From contig OZ038380.1 in the NCBI GenBank assembly GCA_964036045.1, positions 10,811,913 to 10,875,912 of the forward strand: a stretch of DNA of 64,000 nucleotides, read 5' to 3'. This stretch comes from Eutreptiella sp. 'Long Island Sound 2002'. Its lineage: Eukaryota > Euglenozoa > Euglenophyceae > Eutreptiales > Eutreptiaceae. This document shows, one piece after another, positions 7,101-15,930 of this stretch (its first letter is position 1; every line of letters starts with the position of its first letter). A model generated the notes under the pieces. The model was not told the DNA's origin. It did not search any database and worked only from the letters and a program-made list of their open reading frames with translations. Position numbers and translations under genes: made by a program.

Positions 7101-9315
7101 TACTGTCGCGAGCCCAGCTGGTCGACGGGCCAGATGGCACGAATTTCTCAGTCTGTTTGACCTCCATGTGTCGTATTTGCCTGGAAAACATAACACGGTA
7201 GCGGATGCTCTGAGCCGATGGGCTTACCCCGCCTCAGAGGGGCTGCAAAGTACCAACATCCATGGTACGGAGCAGGACCGCCATGTCATCATCGAATGGG
7301 ATCAGGAAGAAAAGAAACTCATTCGACGTGCATGCATGCAGTGCGCTGTTAAACAGCACGCATTGCCGTGTCACGACATCACGGCCATCTCAGATCCGGC
7401 GCATGCTCATGAGATCTGCACCAAAACACTGAAAGTCGTGGAAAAAGTCACCGATCCCTCTTCAGGGAGTGTGAAACGGTTTGACTATACCCGACGAGTA
7501 AGTCGATTTCGGTTGATCCAGGGCATTAAGCGTCGAGATCCGGCCAAAACTCCACCCCTGCCTAAAGATTCCCTGATAATCCGTGACTGGACGTCCGATT
7601 ACCTGCAGGATCCCATGTTTAAAGAGGTCTTTGGAAATCTCAAATCCAAAGATGCTCACAAGGATGGGATTTTTGCTGAGTACTCGTTGGATGGGGGGAA
7701 GCTGTGGATGGAGGGTAAATTGTGTGTGCCAGACGCCCTAGCCCCCCGAGTGTTAAACTGGTGGCACAAATGGGAGTCCCCCCACGCACATGGCCGTCGA
7801 CTGTGGTCGATGATTAAACATAGGTTGTTTGGCTCACGGCTATATACTCACTGCATGAAAGTAGCCGCCGGATGCGCCCAATGTGCTGTCTCGACGCCCC
7901 CCAGCGCGAAGAAGCACGGCCATCTGAGGCCTCATCCTATTCCGGAGCGTCTCTTCAACAGAGTCACCAGTGATTTCTTCTATCTCGGTGAACTCGATGA
8001 CGAAGAGTGCCATTGGACTAATAAAAAAGTCAATGGTGTGCTCCTTATTCAGTGCCGTCATTCCGGCTACATTCAAGTGTTGCCTTGCAACATTGAGTCG
8101 ATGACTGGCAAGGCTGCCGCCAAATGGTGCGCGCAGACCTGGATGGGAGGTTGGGACGTCCCATCCGAGGTGGTGACGGATTCAGGCAAAGAGTACACCT
8201 CCGAATGGTGGAGAGAATTATGTGCTCGCCTTGGAATCCACCACCTCAGGTGTGAAATCCACTCGCATCGAGCGTTGCCTGGCGAAAGAGCCGGCCGCTC
8301 TGTTATAAATATGCTTCGTAAGGAGCTCGCGAGTGAAAAGGATTTCCACTGGCTTGAAGATCTCTTCGCATTGCTTCGCCGTTACCACAACACGCCTTTG
8401 TATCATGGCCTTTCTCCAAATGAAATTGTCTTTGGACGAAAGAAGTGTTGGTGGAACATGCCGTTGAATAATCCTCGCCCCTGTAAAGATGCTTCGCTGT
8501 TTTTGGACGAAGTCCAACGAGCAGATAAAACTGTGTCGAAATTAATCGAGAAGCATCAAGCTGACTGGCTTTGGGTCCAGAATCAAGGCCGAAAAAACCC
8601 CCACAATTTTGAAGTCGATGATCGAGTTTGGCTTCGAAAATCCGAAACCACCCTGGACGGAGATGACAAGCTTCTTCCCTTGTGGGAGGGGCCATTCGCT
8701 GTTACAGCGCGTCTTGGTGAGAACAGGTGGAGGATTCGTGTGGATGTCAGCAGGGAAATTGACGTTTCGGGCGATCGCCTCAAGAGAGAGATCCCCTCCC
8801 CCAAGGATCGGGTTAAACCCCTTTTTTGGACTGCGAAACATTTGTCTGATCGGGTCATCGAGGGGGGAAAGTACGAACTCAAGAGGATTGTTGAAGCAAG
8901 ACGTGATGCCAAGGGCGAATGGGAATTTCTGTGTGAGTGGAGGGGCTTTGATTCCAGTCACAACAACTGGGAACCAGCCCAATCTTTTGTCCATGGGTAC
9001 ACCAAGGGGTTCATCGACTTCCTCAAGAAGCACCCCGAAATTGGAGTACTCCTGACAGATTGTTTGTCGAAACCAGACAGACAAGTGGAGAGCGACGGAA
9101 AACGACCTGTGGTGAATCGAGATCCAGCCTTTTACGGCCCTCAGCCGCCACATTCCAGGGCTGATCCGTCGATCCCCCCTCCTGCGGTTAGGCCAGCCCA
9201 GGAGCCAAATGAGGACCAAGCTTCAAGTTCGGCCGCTGATTTGCAGCGCCCAAGCCGTACGAGGGCCAGGCCAGACAGGTTGGTGGTCACATGTATTCGA
9301 GCTTGGCCGAATTGA
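4132..9315 (+). CDS. pol: E1 Pol (readthrough part of Gag-Pol): protease, Dam-like domain, RT, RNase H, integrase, chromodomain
   Basis: This is in frame with gag after the UAG. There is no ATG before residue 239 counted from codon 4261 (GTG), so separate initiation is unlikely. Numbering from 4261: retropepsin-like region with D36-N-G-S and a later YLGHPWL; Dam-like domain at about 205-345 with D233AFAN and N262PPF; reverse transcriptase with Y700IDD; RNase H with D866 in RTDAS; integrase with an HHCC-type finger at about 1165-1205, D1238, D1307 and E1342; GPF module; chromodomain at about 1538-1595. It would copy the RNA and insert the cDNA, with the chromodomain perhaps steering it to modified chromatin. 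Oddities are the DNG in place of D-S/T-G and a D-E spacing of 34 residues instead of 35. Confidence 0.93.
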   Translation, partial: GSHENRPSPGDFRHDSQIPDRPLLDVGSLVSSPLDPAADPSVVVDEVGVQSKHRARQFVTKLWVSDCKGNFHLATCLCDNGSEVNLQSNSFLPDDCVFESPHPVTLEGVSGHSLAGGQRGCYISTHLVAQDLWEEQNVEEVVLKDDYFYRADIKYDLYLGHPWLRKNRVAPVGHRRCFLLESGPLERPEFRFLHAGFKSAEEFLKQKVTPKFGEDVTIAEVNGSADYSQELECLRRDSQPRRPSRWHSSSYRVVDKWRDAICEYFHEHHSFWPQYDAFANRMNKRFDKHFSDAWTHKWDKKLWINPPFHLIQQVIHKIKQDKTQAILVVPLWDDKPWFQELQDICVDYIELPRKIKLYARDDTGPLPQRSWSSLAFLVDGKLSDSNSADSGTDSCVASESEVERGTDDESIFSDFCPSDTQGDSTSNGSASSPSSPIRSTSKRIFSARAKKNSKSRRKFRVFYEKPPVEAFMDPFEELDHEENLWDFDTRPTYLQEAVDTDLFRDIRRKILPAKAEEVAKFFWTVIPGDHVDTELCSKSREKIFEERKDTTLSGKLIKDPPVRGQFGEAFIELREGYKAKKQRPYENHGHKHEILRKIIERNLREFGWLEGCMTSEWCCAPFTVPKPPPADQNTIDGWRMVVDFRNLNAETKADSHPLPLIEEEIAKRARGRLFSVLDLRHGFHQMPLRKDSRPLTCMCTPCGPVQWTVMPMGLKSAPSFFQRMMEDVLFTTHPELRAFVSVYIDDIIIATEGEGLTEAELVALHEKQLNQVLDILDANQLICGPKKGKLFLKSVEFCGSLLENGTRRPSPGKLVAIQKWKRPETITELRGFLGCCNFYHTFVPNYAKFAAPLTELLKVGRDAGKAGSKVRVKWTDECEEAFHHLKAALCEVATLHVPQFDRPFYIRTDASRYAIGAVLEQVDEATGDHYPLAFWSRKLAPRQMQWSPREQETYAIICALKKYQSWVGTNRVEVLTDHRSLEYWATENIDTVASPAGRRARWHEFLSLFDLHVSYLPGKHNTVADALSRWAYPASEGLQSTNIHGTEQDRHVIIEWDQEEKKLIRRACMQCAVKQHALPCHDITAISDPAHAHEICTKTLKVVEKVTDPSSGSVKRFDYTRRVSRFRLIQGIKRRDPAKTPPLPKDSLIIRDWTSDYLQDPMFKEVFGNLKSKDAHKDGIFAEYSLDGGKLWMEGKLCVPDALAPRVLNWWHKWESPHAHGRRLWSMIKHRLFGSRLYTHCMKVAAGCAQCAVSTPPSAKKHGHLRPHPIPERLFNRVTSDFFYLGELDDEECHWTNKKVNGVLLIQCRHSGYIQVLPCNIESMTGKAAAKWCAQTWMGGWDVPSEVVTDSGKEYTSEWWRELCARLGIHHLRCEIHSHRALPGERAGRSVINMLRKELASEKDFHWLEDLFALLRRYHNTPLYHGLSPNEIVFGRKKCWWNMPLNNPRPCKDASLFLDEVQRADKTVSKLIEKHQADWLWVQNQGRKNPHNFEVDDRVWLRKSETTLDGDDKLLPLWEGPFAVTARLGENRWRIRVDVSREIDVSGDRLKREIPSPKDRVKPLFWTAKHLSDRVIEGGKYELKRIVEARRDAKGEWEFLCEWRGFDSSHNNWEPAQSFVHGYTKGFIDFLKKHPEIGVLLTDCLSKPDRQVESDGKRPVVNRDPAFYGPQPPHSRADPSIPPPAVRPAQEPNEDQASSSAADLQRPSRTRARPDRLVVTCIRAWPN

Positions 9316-10963
9316 GGAAGCCATCCCACCACATTCTGCTCAATCCACTGTTCATTCATTCTGTTTATGTCATGATGTGGAGAACTGCGAATGTTTGATA
9401 ATTTGACGTCAATCCATCACTTTTTCTTTGGTCTCCGTTCGGTAACGTATCGAAAGTCGAAAGCCGAAAGCCACGGAGTGTGCTGCCGTGTTCAGAAAAA
9501 ACCAAACTCAGGCTTAATTCAGGCAGATTCGGGGTAATCTTGTCTCTGTTGGTCTGTGCATCTTTGGAATTTGGCTACTCGTGCAGATGGAAGCAAATGT
9601 ACATAGTAAAAAGGCTGCGCAGCGACATTCACCCCTACAGGCACCCCCTGTAGTACTGGCTGCACCAGATGCGACCCCAGGAACTCAGATCGTACCTTCA
9701 TTTGCTGTGATGCTAACGCCAAAGTCCAGATTCAGATCCAGGATCCTCAAATTTACCTTGAATTTCTCAGGTTTGTCCATCATTCTGCCACTGTTGTACG
9801 AAACCCAGACGTCAATTGTTCAGAAAATCTTCAGATAGGAGCTCTAGGGACTTCTAACAGCAACCTCTGAAGTCCGTAAGCTTCGTTGTATTTTTGGCAC
9901 ACGCCAATGTGAGCTCAATCTGACCTGAAACTGTCGAGAATGGTGAATCCAAGTATCTTGTGGGACTCATTCGAAGGATTGGCCTTGTCCAAGTCGATTG
10001 ACACCACCGCCACTGTAAATTCGGTGTCTCTCAGTTATATACTGTCAGTAAAGCGCCTTCAGTGAACCTTCGGCGCGTTACATGCCAAGGATCCAGGGCC
10101 AGCATGTCCCATCATGATGCATCATCACATGATCCACATTTTGATAGAATCTGTTAGATGCTCGCGAACCAACGTGCCGGAAAGCACAATTGAGCTGAAT
10201 AAACGACAATATATATTAACTTTAGTCTAAACGAAGGTGTTGGTAGTTTCAGTTGTACACATTCCGCTTCATTTCACCTTCATCTCAGGGAATTTACTCA
10301 TGTTAGGACAATTTAGGTTGATTGCCTTGTCATCTCCGCTCATTCCTCAAAGATCTGTTTAGATCTAAGTGAACAGAAAGACATCTTTACCTTCTGTGGT
10401 TCACTTAGGGTCTACAGACTACATCTGTATTTGTTTTCCCTCTCTGTGAGTGTTTAATCTCCTTCATCCCTGCCCAAATAAACTCTCAAATTTGCTGAAT
10501 CTTGTGATCATCCACCAGATGCGCCAAATCTGAAGCACATGCTGCACTTTTCAGAACGAGAAAAGCGGGAGTAACACGATGTAGAGTTCGGCGAGGACAC
10601 CGTAGCGTGCCCGCGACAGCGAAACTGTGCCAGAGCGCTGAGATGTCACTCCAATTCTTGATCCCCCCACTCAATCCATCAATAATCTACCTCATTCTCA
10701 ACCAATGCATGGTTTGGTATCGATTCTCGATACGTTTACATGCTTTTTAGCCCTTGACCTAATGTTTTACTGCACGGAGGACTGTTCGTCACTTCTCATT
10801 CTGTCTCATTTCAGGTTCATCCACCCTGATTCAGTGCCAATTCAGCCCAAATCAGGTCAGATCAAGCAGATTTCGCCCCATCGAGGCTACATTTCTATTT
10901 TTTTCTGGGACTTACCCGCACTACATTCTTCGTTGACGTAGCGACACACCCCAGTGTGTTTTT
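9316..10963 (+). other. Long 3' noncoding region of E1
   Basis: These ~1.65 kb lie between the pol stop and the polypurine tract. I see no credible ORF. It contains the palindromic AGATCTGTTTAGATCT near 10351 and the arms AAGTGAACAGAA / TTCTGTGGTTCACTT (about 10367-10409). The same region is kept nearly base for base in E2 (47083-48717) and, with insertions, in E0. Its role is unknown; packaging or 3'-end functions are possible. Confidence 0.7.
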
Positions 10964-10973
10964 GGAGGGGGAG
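10964..10973 (+). other. Polypurine tract of E1
   Basis: GGAGGGGGAG directly abuts the TG of the 3' LTR, the position expected for the plus-strand primer. The same tract precedes the 3' LTRs of E0 (36699-36708) and E2 (48718-48727). Confidence 0.9.
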
Positions 10974-11505
10974 TGTAAGTGCGGCTAGCCCCATCTGCTC
11001 AGATTTTCAGACATTCTGCCCAGATTGGCTACATTTTGGTCATTTTCTTTGCTTCGGCGGAATTGCCGCCTCGCAGCTCAGTCACAGGATATTTCCTATA
11101 TATTTCTGATATGCCGGATTTGATTCCGCGGTCCATTCCCCGTAAATCCGCCGCGTTCCGCTATTTTAGCTGGAATTGCCATTTGCCGCTGACGCGCGCT
11201 CGCGGGCCAGATCGGCTAAACATTTTTACATAATTGGATTATTTAAATCTTTTCAGACAGTTTTGGACACTCAGATGTATTTAGAATAATTCGCCGCAAT
11301 TTTCTTCATAGACTGGGATTTTCTGCGGGACCACAATCAACATGGACCTTGCTTCAGTTGTTGCTGCTCTCGCCTCTGTTGGTGTCCGAGTATCCGGTTC
11401 CACCCCCAATAGCAGCATTCAGGGAGACTCCTCGCGTGCCTGCCCCACTGGTCTTGCCGGCCCCGAGCCCTCCGGCACCCACAACGACCCAGGGCAGCAC
11501 TTTCA
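10974..11505 (+). repeat. 3' LTR of E1
   Basis: This is 532 bp, the same length as the 5' LTR and nearly identical to it. It ends CAGGGCAGCACTTTCA, followed by the right GAATG duplication (11506-11510). It carries its own copy of the gag start (ATG 11342). Confidence 0.95.
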
Positions 11506-12022
11506 GAATGACAGACAGGTGCATGGTGGAAAGGCTGGAAAAGGGAATCCGACCCCCTCCGGTGGAAACAAAAATACTGGAGGCCCTGGCGGGTCCCAAG
11601 GCAAAGGAAATCGGACTCCATCCGGCTCCGGTGGGCAGCCGAACGGCCAGACAAATCCCAATAGCAGCGCCGGAGGCGGAAATCGAAATCCAGGCCAAAC
11701 CCCTCAATCCGGTACAAACAAGGGAAATGCTCCAGGATTCCAGGGTAAAGGTAAGGGAAATCCTTCGGGAACCCCTTCCTCTGGTAAGGGCAGAGGGCGT
11801 GGCGACGGTGGAGGTCCATCATCCGGCGGCCGTGGCCGTGGACGTGGAAAGGGCAATCATCGTGTGGATCAGGTCTCAGGTGCAGATCAGGTGTCCGATG
11901 CGGATCGAGATTACGTTGAAAATGCCTTGAATCCAGCAGATGATCCGTTCCAAGATGAGTGGGTCGACGAATCAGGGTGTGTTCACAATGTTAACGCAGT
12001 CAGTGGAGGTCAGAACGCCTAG
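11342..12022 (+). CDS. Chimeric mini-Gag ORF: E1 3' LTR gag start fused in frame to the E0 gag tail (226 aa)
   Basis: The ATG and first 54 codons come from the E1 3' LTR. After the GAATG junction the frame runs straight into the E0 gag C-terminus (11511-12022: Gly/Arg-rich RNA-binding tail) and ends at the normal gag UAG. The capsid-like part and the Cys/His motif are absent. Because the 3' LTR carries a complete promoter, this ORF could be transcribed, and the readthrough hairpin after its stop is intact. The E0 pol behind it is broken. Whether it is expressed cannot be told from sequence. Confidence 0.6.
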   Translation: MDLASVVAALASVGVRVSGSTPNSSIQGDSSRACPTGLAGPEPSGTHNDPGQHFQNDRQVHGGKAGKGNPTPSGGNKNTGGPGGSQGKGNRTPSGSGGQPNGQTNPNSSAGGGNRNPGQTPQSGTNKGNAPGFQGKGKGNPSGTPSSGKGRGRGDGGGPSSGGRGRGRGKGNHRVDQVSGADQVSDADRDYVENALNPADDPFQDEWVDESGCVHNVNAVSGGQNA

Positions 12023-15000
12023 GGGAGCCACGAAAATCGCCCCTCCCCAGGCGATTTCAGGCATGATCCCCAGATTCCATCTCGACCACTACTTGATGTA
12101 GGGTCGCTTGTCTCCTCTCCCCTGGATCCGGCAGCGGATCCTTCTGTTGTAGTGGACGAGGTTGGTGTACAGTCGAAGCACAGGGCCCGTCAGTTTGTCA
12201 CAAAGCTGTGGGTCTCTGATCGCAAGGGAAATTTCCACCTCGCCACTTGTTTGTGTGACAATGGATCAGAGGTAAATCTCCAATCCAATTCTTTCTTACC
12301 CGACGACTGCGTGTTTGAGTCGCCTCATCCTGTTACCCTCGAGGGAGTTTCTGGACATTCTCTCGCAGGTGGGCAACGCGGTTGTTATATATCAACTCAT
12401 TTGGTCGCTCAAGACCTTTAGGAAGAAGGTAATGTGGAGGAAGTTATCCTTAAGGATGACTACTTCTATCGTGCCGACATAAAGTATGACCTTTACTTGG
12501 GCCATCCTTGGCTTAGCAAGAACAGGGTGGCGCCCGTAGGTCATCGGCGTTGTTTTTTGCTGGAGTCAGGTCCCTTGGAGCGTCCTGAATTTCGTTTTTT
12601 GCACGCAGGGTTTAAAAGTGCAGAAGAATTTTTGAAGCGAAAGGTTACACCAAAATTTGGCGAAGATGTCACCATTGCAGAGGTGAATGGGAGTGCCGAT
12701 TACTCCCGAGAGTTAGAATGTCTTCGTAGGGACTCCCAGCCACGACGCCCTTCGCGCTGGCACTCTTCATCCTACAGAGTTGTCGACAAATGGCGCGATA
12801 CAATTTGTGAATATTTTTATGAACACCATTCCTTTTGGCCACAGTATGATGCCTTTGCTAACCGCGAGAACAAACGCTTTGACAAGCACTTTCGCGACGC
12901 TTGGACCCATAAATGGGACAAGAAGTTATGGATTAATCCTCCGTTTCACTTAATCCAGCAGGTCATCCACAAAATCAAGCAAGATAAAACCCAGGCGATT
13001 TTAGTTGTGCCCTTGTGGGACGATAAGCCTTGGTTTCAGGAATTACAAGACATTTGTGTAGATTACATCGAACTTCCCAGGAAGATTAAGCTGTATGCCA
13101 GGGACGACACAGGTCCCTTGCCACAGCGGTCCTGGAGTTCGCTTGCATTCCTGGTGGATGGAAAGCTTTCTGACTCTAATTCTGCTGATTCTGGTACTGA
13201 TTCCTGTGTTGGGTCTGAATCTGAGGTTGAGCGTGGTACTGATGATGAATCTATTTTCTTCTGATTTTTGTCCGTCAGATACCCAAGGTGATCCAACGTC
13301 AAATGGATCCGCCTCGTCTCCCTCTTCCCCAATACGATCGACATCGAAAAGAATCTTCAGTGCACGGGCGAAGAAAAATTTTAAATCGCGCCGCAAATTC
13401 AGAGTTTTTTATGAAAAACCCCGTGTGGAAGCTTTCATAGATCCTTTCGAGGAGCTGGATCACGAAGAGAATCTCTGGAATGTCGACACTCGACCCACCT
13501 ATCTTCAAGAGGCAGTTGATACGGACCTTTTTAGGGACATCCGTAAGAAGATTCTTCCTGCCAAGGCCGAAGAAGTCGCCAAGGTTTTTTCGACAGTAAT
13601 TCCTGGCGATCAGGTGGACACTGAGTTGTGTTCCAAGACAAGAGAAAAGATTTTTGAGGAACGGAAGGACACAACCCTTTCGGGGAAGTTGATCAAAGAC
13701 CCCCCTGTCCGTGGGCAGTTCGGTGAAGCCTTCATCGAGCTTCGTGAAGGTTACAAGGCGAAGAAACAGCGTCCTTATGAGAACCATGGACATAAACATG
13801 AGATCCTCAGAAAAATCATCGAGAGAAATCTCAGGGAATTTGGTTAACTTGAGGGTTGTATGACCAGCGAATGGTGCTGTGCACCCTTCACAGTCCCGAA
13901 GCCGCCGCCTGCAGACCAGAACACTATTGATGGTTGGCGAATGGTTGGTGATTTTCGTAACCTCAATGCCGAAACCAAGGCGGATTCGCACCCCCTGCCC
14001 CTCATTGAGGAGGAAATCGCCAAGAGGGCAAGAGGTCGTTTGTTTTCTGTGCTGGATCTCCGTCACGGCTTTCACCAAATGCCGTTGAGGAAGGACAGCC
14101 GACCTCTCACCTGCATGTGCACGCCATGTGGCCCAGTTCAGTGGACGGTCATGCCCATGGGCCTGAAGAACGCCCCTTCGTTTTTCAAAGAATGATGGAG
14201 GATGTGCTTTTTACAGCTCATCCTGAGCTTCGTGCCTTCGTGAGTGTGTACATAGATGACATAATCATCGCGACAGAGGGGGAGGGACTGACCGAAGCTG
14301 AGCTGGTGGCCCTACATGAAAAGCAGCTGAACCAGGTTTTGGACATCCTAGATGCCAATCAGCTGATTTGTGGGCCAAAGAAGGGAAAATTATTTTTAAA
14401 ATCAGTCGAATTTTGTGGTTCTCTCCTTGAGAATGGCACCCGACGACCCAGTCCAGGGAAGCTCGTCGCTATTCAGAAGTGGAAGCGCCCTGAGACGATC
14501 ACGGAATTGAGAGGATTCCTGGGTTGTTGCAATTTTTACCACACTTTTGTGCCGAATTATGCCAAATTTGCTGCCCCCCTCACTGAATTATTGAAGGTAG
14601 GGAGAGATGCGGGCAAGGCAGGTTCAAAGGTTCATTTCAAGTGGACTGACGAGTGCGAGGAGGCCTTCCATCACTTGAAGGCGGCCCTCTGCGAAGTCGC
14701 CACGTTGCATGTGCCGAAATTTGACCGACCCTTCTACATAAGAACCGACGCTTCTAGGTACGCGATCGGAGCTGTCCTTGAACAGGTTGATGAAGCCACA
14801 GGTGATCATTACCCTCTTGCATTTTGGTCTCGGAAGCTAGCTCCACGCCAAATGCAATGGTCGCCGCGTGAGCAAGAAACCTACGCCATAATCTGTGCTT
14901 TGAAAAAGTACCAATCGTGGGTTGGCACCAATCGAGTCGAGGTCCTGACGGATCATCGATCTCTGGAGTATTGGGCCACCGAACACATTGATACTGTCGC

Positions 15001-15930
15001 GAGCCCAGCTGGTCGACGGGCCAGATGGCACGAATTTCTCAGTCTGTTTGACCTCCATGTATCGTATTTGCCTGGAAAACACAACACGGTAGCGGATGCT
15101 CTGAGCCGATGGGCTTACCCCGCTTCAGAGGGGCTGCAAAGTACCAACATCCATGGTACGGAGCAGGACCGCCATGTCATAATCGAATGGGATCAGGAAG
15201 AAAAAAAGCTCATTCGACGTGCATGCATGCAATGCGCTGTTAAACAGCACGCATTACCGTGCCATGACATCACGGCCTTTTCAGATCCGGCGCATGCTCA
15301 TGAGATCTGCACCAAATCACTGAAAGTCGTGGAAAAAGTCACCGATCCCTCCTCAGGGAGTGTGAAACGGTTTGACTACACCCGACGAGTAAGTCGATTT
15401 CGGTTGATCCAGGGCATTAAGCGTCGAGATCCGGCCAAAACTCCACCCCTGCCAAAGGATTCCCTTATCATCCGTGACTGGACGTCCGATTATCTGCATG
15501 ATCCCATGTTTAAAGAGGTCTTTGAGAATCTCAAATCCAAAGATGCTCACAAGGATGGGATTTTTTCGGAGTATTCGTCGGATGGGGGGAAGCTGTGGAT
15601 GGAGGGTAAATTGTGCGTACCAGACGCCCTGGCCCCTCGAGTGTTAAACTGGTGGCACAAATGGGAGTCCCCCCACGCACATGGCCGTAGATTATGGTCG
15701 ATGATTAAACATAGGTTGTTTGGCTCACGGCTATATACTCATTGCATGAAAGTAGCCGCCGGATGTGCCCAATGTGCTGTCGCGACGCCACCCAGCGCGA
15801 AGAAGCACGGCCATCTGAGGCCACACCCTATTCCGGAGCGCCTCTTTAACAGAGTCACCAGTGATTTCTTCTATCTCGGTGAGCTCGATGACGAAGAGTG
15901 CCATTGGACTAATAAAAAGATCAATGGTGT
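12023..15930 (+). pseudogene. pol: E0 pol, 5' part (protease to start of integrase core), with stops and frameshifts
   Basis: This is collinear with E1 pol 4132-8037. Damage: TGG to TAG at 12419-12421 (end of the protease region); one extra base at about 13255 in a T-rich run; TGG to TAA at 13845-13847 just before the RT; one T lost at about 14183 near the RT active site. RT, RNase H (RTDAS) and the integrase zinc-finger segment are readable across the frames, and the RT also has G for V in the VVDFRNLN block. The readthrough hairpin after the gag stop is unchanged. The segment ends in AATGGTGT at 15930, where element B entered. The rest of pol lies at 33115-34387. Confidence 0.92.

Larger units (their letters stand above)
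728..11505 (+). mobile_element. Element E1: intact family-1 chromodomain Ty3/gypsy retrotransposon nested in E0 gag
   Basis: This is a 10,778-bp element with 532-bp LTRs (TG...CA), a tRNA-iMet primer site touching the 5' LTR, gag, an in-frame UAG, pol, about 1.65 kb of noncoding DNA, a purine tract and the 3' LTR. Pol order is retropepsin-like, Dam-like methyltransferase-like domain, reverse transcriptase, RNase H, integrase, GPY/F-like module, chromodomain. This is the Ty3/gypsy order of chromoviruses. I see only two differences between the LTRs, at the bases before GGACCACAATCA and within AACGACCCASGGCAG, which points to a recent insertion. Both ORFs are open, so the copy may be competent. 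Confidence 0.95.

Noticed and set aside
728-12022. Tandem LTR-gag-pol-LTR-gag array with a shared LTR
   Set aside because: GAATG on both sides and the continuous E0 gag across the site show a nested insertion instead.
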